A stretch of DNA of 45,914 nucleotides from an uncultured Bacteroidales bacterium (GTDB lineage Bacteria; Bacteroidota; Bacteroidia; Bacteroidales; Bacteroidaceae): contig CACZBC010000012.1 of the NCBI GenBank assembly GCA_902779315.1, forward strand, positions 1 to 45,914, read 5' to 3'. The notes under the pieces were generated by a model. It was not told the DNA's origin and searched no databases. It saw only the letters and a program-made list of their open reading frames with translations. Of this stretch, positions 18,729 through 29,435 are shown piece after piece. A program made the position numbers and the translations under genes. Position 1 is the stretch's first letter, and each line of letters begins with the position of its first letter.

Positions 18729-21700
18729 TTATTGTCCTGCCATAATGTTCAGAACGGCTACGAAGTCTGCGATGGTTACCTCGCCATCGCCGTTAACGTC
18801 AGCATCTCCGGGAACTTCCTGGCCTGCCATGGCATTCAGAACGGCTACGCCATCGGCAATTGTGACATCGCCATCGACGTTCACGTCGCCTGGCTTGCTG
18901 TAACCACATAGCGCAATATGGTCGCCACGCTCAACTTGCCATTGGAGCAAGGGCCAACCGAGTCCGACAGTGCCATCCTGGTGCCAGCCTTCCCACTTCC
19001 AAACGATGTCGCTGATCTCCTCCTGGCTCTGGATGCCAAAGTAGAGGAAATTGCTGGTGCTGCAGCCCTGCTGGTCGGCTATGGCTGCAGTGGCCTGGCT
19101 GCCGTTTGCCTTGCCCGCTGAGTAGCTGTTAACGACGGTCAGCGAGGGACTGCCAATTCCGATGAAGTCACCCAGAATGCCTTCGCCATGGATGTTGGCA
19201 TTGGCATAGACGTTGGTTATCGTGCCATTGACGGCTACACCTGCAACGGCACCGGCTGCACTGGTGCTTCCTGCATCCACATTAGCCAGTTTGCCATGGA
19301 CGTAGCAGTTCTCCACAACTGCTGTCCCTTCGTCTGTTCCAAGCAGACCAGCCAAGATGCCTGTGTTCTGAGCTATGCCGCTTTCGACACTTGCATTGTA
19401 GAAGCCAAGGTTCTTGACGCTACCCACGAGGGCTCCGAAGAAGCCCGTCTCGAAGCCGTTGTCCTGGTGAGCAGCGACGGTCAGGTTCTTGATGATGTAT
19501 TTGTTACCATCCAGTGAAATGCCCTTTCCATAGCCGTCTTCGTAACTGTTGGCATTGAAGGTGCTGTTCAGGGGCCACCATCCTTCGCCCTTCATGTCGA
19601 TGTCGGATGTGAGCTTGAAATAGACTGTCTTGCCGTCGATGAGCCGGTCGCGAACGGACATGAGGTCGTACTTGTCGGCAATCTGATAGGGGTTGGCTTC
19701 GCTGCCATTACCTTTCGTCTGGAGCAGGGTAGCCTTCATGCTGGCTTTGTCCATGTCGAACTCGATGAGGTACTTACCCGCAGGCGAGATGCGCCATGTG
19801 CGGTCCAGACCACGAACGAGGTCGGTCACTTCCTGACCGCTGCCAATCTCGAGGTATTGCTCTTCGCTGCCATATCGGGCCTCTGTCCAACTGCCGCGAC
19901 CGGTCTGGCTGAAGTTCACCATCTCGTCTGTGCTGCGACAAGCCATGATGCCGAACGAGCAGAAGGGATTGGAGTTGTCGTTAACGAGGTCAACGACACC
20001 GACGTACTTGCCGCCGCCCATGTGCTGCAAGGGCACCTGCTCGTCGTTCTTCCAACGCATGAGGGAACCTTGACGGTTGTTGAGCGTACCGGTCACGAAG
20101 ACTGCGTTGTCCCAATTGTATTCGTCCTGCAGGTCGAAGTCGACGGTCATGTTCTCCAGGTCGAGCACAACGTTGTAGGTGCCATTCAGAGCCTGGAAGT
20201 CGCTGCCACCCTGCTGCACATCGAAGTGCTGACGACCGGGAGTGATGAAGCTACGAGTGCCATCGGGACACTTGTAAACGGTGTTGATGCGACGGAAATA
20301 GAGGCCTGCGCGCTGATAGCCGCCAATGCGACGGCTGCGGTCCTGCAAGGTGACAGAGCCGACGAACTTGCCGTCCTCGTTCATTTGGAGGGGATAGAGC
20401 GAGCACATCTGGCTGTAGTTCCATTCGCCATTTTCGCTGTTCTCGTCGTAGAGGTCGCCCTGGACATAGACAACGCCACCAATGATAGGATTCGTCATCA
20501 GTTCCGCAATCTTCTGCTCAACCTCTTCGTCGGTCAGAGAACCGTCAACGACAATTCCCTCAAGCTCGTTATAGACCTCGGACATCTGGTCCTGGAGTTC
20601 GCCGGGCTCAAGTCCGTCTGCCATATCCGTGGCGAATTGTGCAATCTCGAACAGGCGCTTGTAGGCGTTTGCACTGGCAGGAATTGCAGCGAACTCGGCG
20701 TTCATCTCCTCGATGAGTCGCAGCTGTGTCTCGGTGTCGGCACTCCTTGCCTCTTCAACCTTGTTGCGAATGGCATCGATATGCGACTGGCTGATGTAGT
20801 ATTCCTGGTCGTAGCGTTGCTGGTCAATGAGCTCGATGCGGTCGCTATACTGATCGAGGATGTTGTTGATGGCATTGCTGCTCTCACCAAGGAACGTCAG
20901 GCGGAAGTTGCCCCAAATGGTCAGGTTCTTGTTGCGCCAAGGCTGGTCGACGCTACGGATACCTATAGTGAGCTTGCCATCCTTGACAATGCCGTATGCT
21001 GTCTGCTCGTAGCGGTCGCCATGGAATGCAAAGCTGGCGGTATAGATGTTATCGGGGATGAAGCCCTCCTCCGTATCAATGTCGACGCTACCTGTCTGCT
21101 CGCCATTGTGAGGAGCCGACTCGTCCTCGGTTGCATCGTAGCGGCAGTTGACACCATTCTGTGCGTCGGCATAGCTTACTTGGTCGGAATAAACGCTCAT
21201 CACGGGAGTTGCGTATTCGCCAAGGAAGAGTTGTGCCGGGATGATATCCGTGCCGTCGAAGAGACCTTCGCGACCTGCACCAGGACGATGGAAAGCTTGT
21301 GCTGTGAGGGCATAGATGCCGTTGCTCAAACCAGTTATCTCCTGGCTGACTTCAAATGTCAGGTTGTAAGCAGCTGCGACAGGGAAGACGTCGGTGAAGC
21401 CACCATTGTGAACCAAGTTATAACCGCTTTCTGTGCGACCTTGGGTAACGGTCCAGCCGTTCCAAGCCTCTGCATTGTCGAACTTGGGATTGACAATGAG
21501 AGAGGTAAGGTCGGAGCCCTCGGAAGCACTGTTCAGGATGGCTGTCTGCAGCAACTGTTGTGCAAAAGCAATCTCAGCATTGAGTTGCTCTGCATCGAGC
21601 TGGCGGTTTTCCACTATATATAAATATGTACCGTTGGGGAAGTCTTCTGAAGGTTCATTTTCCTCTGTCAAGTAAGTCTCGAGCTTGTCGGCATCTTCGC

Positions 21701-24700
21701 CAACGAGGTCGTCGCGACTTTCCCATTCACTGTAAATGGCTTGGATAGCTGCAGCATAGTTCTCGTAGGCAGCCACACTAAGCTTGATCTGGTCGGGCAG
21801 ACGGCTTGCCTGGTCGGCAGCATCAAGGATGTCGTCAATTTCGGTCAGACTCTCGGCATTGTCCAGGATGTCCTGATAAGCATCCTTGAGTGTTTCCTGA
21901 CCTAAAACTTCATCCAGATGCTGGGCATCATCTGCAATCTGCTGGGCAATGAGGGCATATGCCTCGGCATCATTGCCTACATACTCGATGCGTACGCGGT
22001 CGATGACGCTCCAAGCACCTGAGGCATTGATCTGGTTAGTCAAGCCGATGCGTAAAGTGCCGTCGGTGACTGCCAAATAAAGCGGAGCATTCCAATAATG
22101 TCCTTTGCTCATATAAATAGCAGCAGCTGCAGTATTCGAGGGAACGTATTCGCCATTAGGAAGTTGCGTCTCACCAACGCCATTGTTCATCTTGGCATCC
22201 TTGCCGTCAGCAGTGATGTCCACAAGACGACGTGCCTGACGTTTGCCTGCACTCTCTGCATAGTAATAAGTGTTGCGCATCATGTCCTCCTCGAAATTCT
22301 CGTAGCTCTCGCTGTCGAGGGCGGCAGCACGGCTAAAGCCTTGCAAACGAAGCTTATAAACACCGTTCTCGAGGTCTGTGATGTCCTGATGTGTGTCAAA
22401 GGTTTTGCCTGCCTGTTCGGCTACACCATTGCTGACGGCAAACTCGTTGCCTGTCCAGAAGTTGCTGTCGTTTGTGAAGTTGGCATTCTTGATGATGGCA
22501 AGGAAGCCTGTATAGCTTGCGTCTTCCTGTCCGCAGACCGTACAGAAACCATCTTCGAAGTGGTGGTCTGGAATGACGACTTCGTTGTTGTTGGAGTAGG
22601 TCATGCCAGACGGGTCAATCGTGCCGTCGCAAAGCATCTTGCCTTTAGGATAGACTTGTGCATGACCGTTAGAGAAGGGCAAAGGTTGGTCGTCGACCTC
22701 ACTGCCATTATCGAGGTTTTGGAACCATGTAATGGCGCTCTGGTCGCCATTGAGCTTGTAGCAAAGTGTGCCGTCCATAATCTCGTCATAGCTGATGAGT
22801 GCGACCTGCTGCTCTACCTCGCTTGTGCAGTAGTTGTTTGAGAGGTGGCCGTCGGTGACGCGTGCAAAGTAGAGGCCCTTGCTCTCGCTGTAGCCCGTCA
22901 CCTCGCTGCAGCTCCAACAATTGTTGATGGTAGCTTTGCCGCCACTTCCGCCCCATCCAACGAGGGCAGCTGCATCGCTGCGACCTTCGACGGCACCAGT
23001 ACTGAAGCAGTTCTCGATGAGCAGCGTCGTCTGGCTGCCTGTGTTGCCACCGAAGATGCCTGCTGCCTGCACGCCCGTTGCATAGACATTGCCCATGTTG
23101 CCAAGGTTGCGAAGTGTGACGTTGCCTGCCATCTGGTATGTGCCGCCAACGAGGGCAACACATTCACCCTGCGCGCTAATGGAGCAGGTCTCGTCGAGCA
23201 AGAGGTTCTCGATGAGTGCACCATTGCCACAACGTCCGATGAAACCGACGTAGTTTGCAGAGGCGTTGATATGCAACTCGCTGATGCGGTGCTGCTGACC
23301 ATCGAAATGTCCGCGATAGGGATTGGTTCCGTTACCTATTGGCTCAAAAAGGTCACTATAGTCAGTCATGTCAATGTCTTCGGCGAGACGAGCATTCCAA
23401 CCTGAGTTGCCGAACTCGTTGACCATGCGTGCAAACCAGTAGAGTTGGCTTCCATTGCTCAGCATGTAGAAGTCATCCACGAGGGGAGCGTAGTTGGGAT
23501 CGCCGTTGCCGCAGTTGACACAAAAGCCGTCCTCGTATTCGTGAGGAGGGATCTCGCCACTCGGTGTGTTGCTGTAGCCAGTGACATCAAGAGGCGTGCC
23601 GTCGCAGTTAAGCTGTCCTCCTGCATAAACTTGACCACCTTCTATATAATAAGGTACAGGATAAGCGTCTTCGCCGAGACGCTGATTCCATATAAGAGTG
23701 CTTTGGTCGCCATTGAGCGTGAAGCAAAGTTCGCCACCCGAGAGAGGCTCATCAGTAAGCCAATCGCCGTCTGTGCCCTGGTGTCCTGCTCCTTGGTCAT
23801 CAAAGTCAGTGAAGTCATAGCAATTTGTCATTGTCAATGTGCCAGGTTCGAAGCGTATGAGCTGGCAATACCAGGTAAACTTGTTGCCGGCAAGGTCAGC
23901 GCCATTGATGGTTCCCAAGTTGACACAGTTAGTCAAGGAACTGCCGCCTTTGTTTATCCAAGAGCAGAAGGCGGTAGCGGGAGCGCCAGTGATTTCGCCT
24001 GTGTTGAGGCAATTCTTTATCTGGAGTGTGGGATAACCGCTTTGTCCTGCGCCAAGGATACCACTTGCGGAGCCGCTCGTTGCGGTAATTGTTGCTTCGT
24101 TCACACAATTCTCTATGACGAGCGGCGAGCCTGCATCAACCTGTGCAGCACCTGCAATGCCGCCGATACCCGAAGGACCAGTCACTGAACAACTGCTGTC
24201 AATGATGAGATTGCGGATAACTGTTGCGCCACGAATGACACCAAAGAAGCCTTGGAAGTTGCTTGTGCCGTCGATAATCATGTTCTTAATGCGGTGACCT
24301 TGTCCGTCGAAGGTGCCGTTGTACTTGAAGGTGGTGTTGAGGCCGATGGGTGTATGAGCATTAACTTCTCCCTGATAATCAATATCGGCAGTAAGCATGC
24401 CCTTGATGGTTACCTGATGAGCCTCGTTAACCATCGCAGCAAACCACTCCACGTCTGCCACGCTGCCCAGTTCATAGAAGCCATCAGCATTGGGAGTGAT
24501 GTGGTCTTGCATAAGCGTTCCGCAAACAGAGCACCAGCCATTGACATCATTGTGTTTAGGTGTTGGTGTGTCGTTGCTGTTGCTATAGGTTACGTCGCCT
24601 AATGCAACACCTGCACAGTTAACTTCGCCAACGGCATAGACTTGTGCATGACCATTTGAGAAGGGCAGTGGGAAAGCATCTTGACCTATATTCTGATACC

Positions 24701-25511
24701 AGTTGATGCTGCTTTGGTCTCCATTTGCCTTGAAGCAGAGTTCGCCAGTTGCCACCATGTCGTAGGTGATGTAGGTGCAGCCACTGGGGGCTGAAGCACC
24801 GTCCATGTCCTGTTGCAGGCAGTAGCAGTTAGTGTGTGAGACGCGATCGGGTGGGTTGCTCCAAGCATAGGTGTTCATGGTTTCAACTTCTGCAATGGAG
24901 ATACAATTGACGTAGTTCATCGTTTTACCGCTTGTCACCCATCCTGCAAAGCCGTGGTTGTAGCCTTGATTGCCACTTACTTTGATGGCTGAGATACAGT
25001 TGTTGAAGGTACAACTGCGTGCTGAGTAGCCGATGAAGCCTGCGTTGGAGGCATTGCCTGTGTAGTCGACGTCGATGTTGACGATGCTGACAACGTTTTC
25101 AAACTTGGCGTTGTCGCTCCAGTTCCAAGCCGCAAGTGCGGCACAATTCTTGAAGGAAGCGCGAATGCTGCCACCCACGATGAGGTTCTTCACAGTGCCT
25201 GCGAAGTTGTAGAACATGCCTGTCTGTTTTCCTTCGAAGTCATAATTGAGTGTGATGGTGTGCCCACCTCCGTCGAAAGTGCCAGAGTACGAAGCGGAGT
25301 TCGTACAGAGCATGAAGTCGAGGCCTGTGATGTCATTGGTCAGCACAACGTCTGTGCTTTCGTAGCCAGCCATCTCCGACCAGGCTTGCAAGTCGGCCTT
25401 ACTGCCGATGAGGTACGCGCCATCCTCATTCTGCTGCAGGTCTGCCCATGCAGTTTGCCCTGCAAGCATCATCATGCATGTCAGGACAATAGAGTAAAGT
25501 TTACGTTTCAT
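18729..25511 (-). CDS. Giant secreted multi-module protein with dockerin-like end
   Basis: A 2260-residue protein with a signal peptide (KRKLYSIVLTCMMMLAGQTAWA). Residues 24-990 hold three tandem modules of about 330 residues. Each is GLUG-like beta-helix sequence (for example YSGTFDGGGHTI, YRGHFDGQQHRI), then a conserved end: GELCFxxNGDQS, a QVY segment, and a cysteine knuckle, HNDVNGWCSVCG (about 327), HEYEDGFCVNCG (about 660) or HHFEDGFCTVCG (about 988). Next come two carbohydrate-binding-like domains (from about 1007 and 1330), helical linkers, beta-sandwich segments and another GLUG-like region. The end has two calcium-loop repeats, GDVNVDGDVTIADGVAVLNAM and DVNGDGEVTIADFVAVLNIM, i.e. 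a type I dockerin-like pair. Starts 12 bp after the GH115 stop, so co-transcribed. No catalytic motif recognised; a surface scaffold or glycan-binding role is inferred. Confidence 0.75.
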   Translation of the reverse strand: MKRKLYSIVLTCMMMLAGQTAWADLQQNEDGAYLIGSKADLQAWSEMAGYESTDVVLTNDITGLDFMLCTNSASYSGTFDGGGHTITLNYDFEGKQTGMFYNFAGTVKNLIVGGSIRASFKNCAALAAWNWSDNAKFENVVSIVNIDVDYTGNASNAGFIGYSARSCTFNNCISAIKVSGNQGYNHGFAGWVTSGKTMNYVNCISIAEVETMNTYAWSNPPDRVSHTNCYCLQQDMDGASAPSGCTYITYDMVATGELCFKANGDQSSINWYQNIGQDAFPLPFSNGHAQVYAVGEVNCAGVALGDVTYSNSNDTPTPKHNDVNGWCSVCGTLMQDHITPNADGFYELGSVADVEWFAAMVNEAHQVTIKGMLTADIDYQGEVNAHTPIGLNTTFKYNGTFDGQGHRIKNMIIDGTSNFQGFFGVIRGATVIRNLIIDSSCSVTGPSGIGGIAGAAQVDAGSPLVIENCVNEATITATSGSASGILGAGQSGYPTLQIKNCLNTGEITGAPATAFCSWINKGGSSLTNCVNLGTINGADLAGNKFTWYCQLIRFEPGTLTMTNCYDFTDFDDQGAGHQGTDGDWLTDEPLSGGELCFTLNGDQSTLIWNQRLGEDAYPVPYYIEGGQVYAGGQLNCDGTPLDVTGYSNTPSGEIPPHEYEDGFCVNCGNGDPNYAPLVDDFYMLSNGSQLYWFARMVNEFGNSGWNARLAEDIDMTDYSDLFEPIGNGTNPYRGHFDGQQHRISELHINASANYVGFIGRCGNGALIENLLLDETCSISAQGECVALVGGTYQMAGNVTLRNLGNMGNVYATGVQAAGIFGGNTGSQTTLLIENCFSTGAVEGRSDAAALVGWGGSGGKATINNCWSCSEVTGYSESKGLYFARVTDGHLSNNYCTSEVEQQVALISYDEIMDGTLCYKLNGDQSAITWFQNLDNGSEVDDQPLPFSNGHAQVYPKGKMLCDGTIDPSGMTYSNNNEVVIPDHHFEDGFCTVCGQEDASYTGFLAIIKNANFTNDSNFWTGNEFAVSNGVAEQAGKTFDTHQDITDLENGVYKLRLQGFSRAAALDSESYENFEEDMMRNTYYYAESAGKRQARRLVDITADGKDAKMNNGVGETQLPNGEYVPSNTAAAAIYMSKGHYWNAPLYLAVTDGTLRIGLTNQINASGAWSVIDRVRIEYVGNDAEAYALIAQQIADDAQHLDEVLGQETLKDAYQDILDNAESLTEIDDILDAADQASRLPDQIKLSVAAYENYAAAIQAIYSEWESRDDLVGEDADKLETYLTEENEPSEDFPNGTYLYIVENRQLDAEQLNAEIAFAQQLLQTAILNSASEGSDLTSLIVNPKFDNAEAWNGWTVTQGRTESGYNLVHNGGFTDVFPVAAAYNLTFEVSQEITGLSNGIYALTAQAFHRPGAGREGLFDGTDIIPAQLFLGEYATPVMSVYSDQVSYADAQNGVNCRYDATEDESAPHNGEQTGSVDIDTEEGFIPDNIYTASFAFHGDRYEQTAYGIVKDGKLTIGIRSVDQPWRNKNLTIWGNFRLTFLGESSNAINNILDQYSDRIELIDQQRYDQEYYISQSHIDAIRNKVEEARSADTETQLRLIEEMNAEFAAIPASANAYKRLFEIAQFATDMADGLEPGELQDQMSEVYNELEGIVVDGSLTDEEVEQKIAELMTNPIIGGVVYVQGDLYDENSENGEWNYSQMCSLYPLQMNEDGKFVGSVTLQDRSRRIGGYQRAGLYFRRINTVYKCPDGTRSFITPGRQHFDVQQGGSDFQALNGTYNVVLDLENMTVDFDLQDEYNWDNAVFVTGTLNNRQGSLMRWKNDEQVPLQHMGGGKYVGVVDLVNDNSNPFCSFGIMACRSTDEMVNFSQTGRGSWTEARYGSEEQYLEIGSGQEVTDLVRGLDRTWRISPAGKYLIEFDMDKASMKATLLQTKGNGSEANPYQIADKYDLMSVRDRLIDGKTVYFKLTSDIDMKGEGWWPLNSTFNANSYEDGYGKGISLDGNKYIIKNLTVAAHQDNGFETGFFGALVGSVKNLGFYNASVESGIAQNTGILAGLLGTDEGTAVVENCYVHGKLANVDAGSTSAAGAVAGVAVNGTITNVYANANIHGEGILGDFIGIGSPSLTVVNSYSAGKANGSQATAAIADQQGCSTSNFLYFGIQSQEEISDIVWKWEGWHQDGTVGLGWPLLQWQVERGDHIALCGYSKPGDVNVDGDVTIADGVAVLNAMAGQEVPGDADVNGDGEVTIADFVAVLNIMAGQ

Positions 25512-25523
25512 TTGGTTTGTTAT

Positions 25524-28500
25524 TTAGTTATGTGTTATGATGATTTTCTTCCCATTCCTTATATATATGCCTTTCGGTAGGTTGTCTAGCCTTTTGCCAT
25601 TCATCATTTGTCCGTTGAGGTTATATACTGCGGAACTATGAACTGCAAGTTGTGAATTGTAAACTGGCTGGATTCCATCAGGGTCGTCAATCGAGATACG
25701 CTCTATGCGGAAGTAATCAACACGGAACTTACCTGTACGATTGGAGCCTGTGACTTGAGTACCATCGCCCTTGAGGGAGCCGGAACGGATGCCAAGCGTG
25801 AGGTCTTCACCTGCTTCAATGGTAACTTCGACGCTGAGTTCCTGCATGGATTTGCCGTCGACGGCTTCGCTGATGTACGAAGCAAAAGAGTTGTTCTCGC
25901 CCCAAGTCAGGTTCTGCTCATAGTCGTGAGGCGAGCCGTAATACTGCACCTCGTTGTTTGCGAAGAGTCGTCCCATGCCTTCCAATCCTGCTTCGCTCCA
26001 GAAGAGACAGCTCACGCGATATGTTCCTGGCTGCAGTTTGCTGGCAGGAATCGTTTGATAAAGGCAGAGATCATTTGGCATCGGAGTATAACCGGCAGGT
26101 GTGAAAGCGCAATAGTTCAGGCCGTGCATGCCTTCGCCCTTGCCGTAAAGGCCAGAATTGCTTGTGTTGTATGTGCCAGAACAAGAAAGGTTCCAGCCAT
26201 AGGGAACACCTTTCACAGTCGTTCCATTCGCGAGTTCTGACTCCGATTTATACTCGAAATCGCTGTTCACGATGAGTTCTTGTGTGAGAGAATCCGTGTT
26301 TTCTTGTGGCAGATCGCCTATTCTGTTAATGGTGAAATGGTCCACTTTGAACCATCCTGTCTCGTCTGTCATCTTGCCGTCGTTGCCTATACAACTGGTT
26401 TTGATGCCCACCTTGAGGTCTTCTCCCTCGTGAACTTGGAGCACAACCCGCATGGGATGCATGATTGTATGCGTTTCGTAGCCTGCTTTATGGCCGGCAA
26501 AAGTGCTCACTTCGTCAGCCTTGAGAATCTTGTCATAGTCGCTCTTGTGGGCATAATACTGCACATGATCGTTGGCGAAGAGTCGGCAAGGGCCTCGTTT
26601 GCCTGATTGGTTCCAGAGCCAACACCCGACTTCATAGACGCCAGGCTCAAGCTTGTCGGCTGGAATGGTTTGGTAGAGGCAGAAGTTTTCTGGCATAGGT
26701 TTGGCCTTGAACCAGCAAATGGAACCTCCGTCGTTGTAGTTTATGGATCCGTCACTATTGCTGATGCCGTAGGAATTGCCAGACATGGTGCCCTCCAAAG
26801 TCCATCCATAAGGCACGCCTCGCTGTATTTGACCAGTCGGATTGGTAAGTACGGAAGAGCCGCTCTTGTAGAGTTCGAAGTCGGCATTAACAAGAAGTTG
26901 GTTGGTGAGGGTAAGGTCTTCCGCATCCGTCTTGCGATAGACAATCTGACTTATCACGATTGCCGGGTTCATGGCATAGAATCGGAAGTTCACATCCTTT
27001 GCCGTCGTCGCATTATATGAAAAGCGGGCTTCGGAGTAGCCGTGCATCACATTGTCGCTCCAAATGTTCGTTTCGGCGCTGCACTTAATGCTTTTCGAGG
27101 TGATGGTGCCAGCTCCGATAGCCATTCCCACACATAGATCGTTGGCAGTCGTAATGGGGAAAGTGGGCAGACAACGTACGATAATCTGATATTTGCCCTT
27201 TTCCATGGGTAAAGTATACTCGACATAAGGCGCTCTGCTGCGAGCGTTTGTGGTCGTATAGGTTGTGTAGTCGATGGGCCAAACCGTGATGCTTTTGTCG
27301 CCTACACCAAGGTTCTCGAGCGTTTTCCAATCGCCTCGACTGTTCGTATAGCTGTCGCTTTGAACATAGACATAACCCTCATCGGGAATCTCTCCCTTAG
27401 CATTGTTGACGTCACTTGCAGTTGCGGCATAAGGCATACCGAATTGCGAGCCCGTATCACTCGCGTTTGGCGACTTGTCCATCATGCCGTTCCACTTTCC
27501 TCCGGCAGTCTGGGTATTAAATATGTTCGTGAGATAGACGATGTCGCTGTAACTGGTACGAGCCAAATTGGCGTATTTCATGGCTCGAATATGGTCGCCA
27601 AGACCTGCATACCAGAAGCTCAACTTTGCGCCATAAGCCTTGATGTTTTGTGCGGCTGTCGCGATGATGGGGTAGGAGAAGAGTTCGAAATAGGCATCTT
27701 TCAAGCGTTCTGGGATACTTGCCTCAAGGTTTTGGACACGAACGGCGAGTGCCTGATAGTCCTTGATGCGCTGTTCCATCTCTGGAATCGTAAAGCTGAG
27801 ATGCCAGACAGTTTCAGGCTTGCTTTGGGCCGCAAGACGGTAGTGTTCGAGTCGAATTTCGCCCATTTCATCGGCAAAATCAGCTCCGAAGGTCTTCTCG
27901 GCCCACCATCTTGAGAACTGCCACGCTTTGTCTGGAGTCCAAGAGTTAACGTTCCAGGCCAACTCCATACAGAACTCGAACTCGACCTCCGCAGGTTTGA
28001 TGTCTCCAACGTTCACCATCCAGAACCTTTGCATGCCGTTTTCGTAGGCTTTCGACAGTTCGTAACTGATGAGGGAGGGTGAAATGGTGCTCAACCAAAT
28101 GTAGGAACAAGGGTTCCCCAGGTAGCTGAGATGGTAGTAGATGCCGTGTCCGCCACTTCGTTTGCGCTCTTGAGCGGTGGGTAACTGCCTGATAAAGGCA
28201 TAGTTGTCATCAACCCAACACATTGTCACATCGTCTGGAATCTTCAGTCCTGCATTGTAGAGCGTGAGCGCTTCCTTATATGGAATATAGATTTGAGGCA
28301 CCTTCGTCGGGTCGCCACCAAGGGAGTCCGTAATGATTTCGCGTTGTGCGGCAATGATATCCCTAAGCCCCTGAAGCTGAGCAGCTTGCCCTTCATAGCC
28401 AAGTAGGGCAACGTCTTGCAGTCCCCTCATACCTATATCATAGATGCCTTCATAGTCACGAGCCTCGCCAGCCCGTTTTGCCCAATAATCGTAACAACCC

Positions 28501-29399
28501 TGCGGATTGGTGGCAAACGTGAAGTTGCTGCTGTTATTGCCTGATTTGAAGCGTGGCCATTCCCATAGATTGTCGCGAAGCATGCTGTCGCCAGAGCTCA
28601 TGACTATCGCCCAAGCCTTTGCCAAACGCTTGTTCTCCTCCATCGACCAAAAGGCTCGCGAGCTGCCGTGCTTGGCTGGCCAAAGACAGTTGGCACGAAG
28701 TCTGAGCAGAAGCTCCATGACTTTCTCGTAAGTATTGGGTCCGATGTTATTGTACGAGGCGTCTATCGTTTTCTTTGCCCAAGGCAGTAGTGCCCAATCC
28801 TCGTCGTTGATGAAAAGGCCGCGATACTTTACGGAAGGCTTTTCGACGTTGGTTCTGTCTCCGGAAACATAGATGCAGGACATCGGAGCAGGTTCCACAT
28901 CGGCCCACCAAACATAGGGTGAAACGCCGATTCTACGGCTGATTTCGAAGAGTCCGTAAGCTGTTCCTCTTGGTGACCCACCCATGATGACGAGGGCTTG
29001 GCTGATGTTTTCGGCCGGATTCTGTACCAGCTGAAGCGAATAGGCTTCCCAAACACCCGTCAGACCTGTAGTGTCAACCTTTTCGTTGGCAATGAGGTTG
29101 TCCAGGATGGCTGATTGGCCGATAGTTCCAGCAATGATTGGGAGGTCGCCTTCGCGTACATTATTCCTTATGCCAAGCTGCTTTCCCGTTATTGTCTTAA
29201 TGTCTTTGATGACACAATTGCTGACCGTCGTGACCACTTCGGCATCGTTCGCATCCACGATGAACACGGCGTTTCCGCCATTTCCTACAATGGGGAAACC
29301 ATTCTGGACTTGAGAAAATGTCAAGTCTGCAAAGGCTTGTGTGGTCCCAACGAGTGTCAGGAAATATATCGACAAATATTGTAGAAAAGCTCTTTTCAT
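25524..29399 (-). CDS. GH115 alpha-glucuronidase with two C-terminal beta modules
   Basis: I take the ATG at 29399 (signal KRAFLQYLSIYFLTLVGTTQAFA), giving 1291 residues; 16 more codons upstream are open but would spoil the signal. The GH115 core includes GSPRGTAYGLFEISRRIGVSPYVWWADV, KYRGLFINDEDWALLPWA, RANCLWPAKHGS and CWVDDNYAFIRQLP, then the GH115 C-terminal domain to about 825. Two similar ~190-residue beta modules follow (about 828 and 1035; both contain VNxDFE and KGVPYGW or RGVPYGW), probably carbohydrate-binding. The tail (VYNLNGQMMNGKRL, KGIYIRNGKKI) is type IX-like. GH115 enzymes remove (4-O-methyl)glucuronic acid from xylan, including internal positions. First gene of an operon with the giant protein. 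Confidence 0.92.
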   Translation of the reverse strand: MKRAFLQYLSIYFLTLVGTTQAFADLTFSQVQNGFPIVGNGGNAVFIVDANDAEVVTTVSNCVIKDIKTITGKQLGIRNNVREGDLPIIAGTIGQSAILDNLIANEKVDTTGLTGVWEAYSLQLVQNPAENISQALVIMGGSPRGTAYGLFEISRRIGVSPYVWWADVEPAPMSCIYVSGDRTNVEKPSVKYRGLFINDEDWALLPWAKKTIDASYNNIGPNTYEKVMELLLRLRANCLWPAKHGSSRAFWSMEENKRLAKAWAIVMSSGDSMLRDNLWEWPRFKSGNNSSNFTFATNPQGCYDYWAKRAGEARDYEGIYDIGMRGLQDVALLGYEGQAAQLQGLRDIIAAQREIITDSLGGDPTKVPQIYIPYKEALTLYNAGLKIPDDVTMCWVDDNYAFIRQLPTAQERKRSGGHGIYYHLSYLGNPCSYIWLSTISPSLISYELSKAYENGMQRFWMVNVGDIKPAEVEFEFCMELAWNVNSWTPDKAWQFSRWWAEKTFGADFADEMGEIRLEHYRLAAQSKPETVWHLSFTIPEMEQRIKDYQALAVRVQNLEASIPERLKDAYFELFSYPIIATAAQNIKAYGAKLSFWYAGLGDHIRAMKYANLARTSYSDIVYLTNIFNTQTAGGKWNGMMDKSPNASDTGSQFGMPYAATASDVNNAKGEIPDEGYVYVQSDSYTNSRGDWKTLENLGVGDKSITVWPIDYTTYTTTNARSRAPYVEYTLPMEKGKYQIIVRCLPTFPITTANDLCVGMAIGAGTITSKSIKCSAETNIWSDNVMHGYSEARFSYNATTAKDVNFRFYAMNPAIVISQIVYRKTDAEDLTLTNQLLVNADFELYKSGSSVLTNPTGQIQRGVPYGWTLEGTMSGNSYGISNSDGSINYNDGGSICWFKAKPMPENFCLYQTIPADKLEPGVYEVGCWLWNQSGKRGPCRLFANDHVQYYAHKSDYDKILKADEVSTFAGHKAGYETHTIMHPMRVVLQVHEGEDLKVGIKTSCIGNDGKMTDETGWFKVDHFTINRIGDLPQENTDSLTQELIVNSDFEYKSESELANGTTVKGVPYGWNLSCSGTYNTSNSGLYGKGEGMHGLNYCAFTPAGYTPMPNDLCLYQTIPASKLQPGTYRVSCLFWSEAGLEGMGRLFANNEVQYYGSPHDYEQNLTWGENNSFASYISEAVDGKSMQELSVEVTIEAGEDLTLGIRSGSLKGDGTQVTGSNRTGKFRVDYFRIERISIDDPDGIQPVYNSQLAVHSSAVYNLNGQMMNGKRLDNLPKGIYIRNGKKIIITHN

Positions 29400-29435
29400 G
29401 CTTCGATTTTTACTCTTTTTTTGCAAGTGACGGAG

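Noticed and set aside
19857-21623. A 588-codon plus-strand open frame
   Set aside because: Shadow of the 2260-residue secreted protein on the other strand; no signal, no motif.
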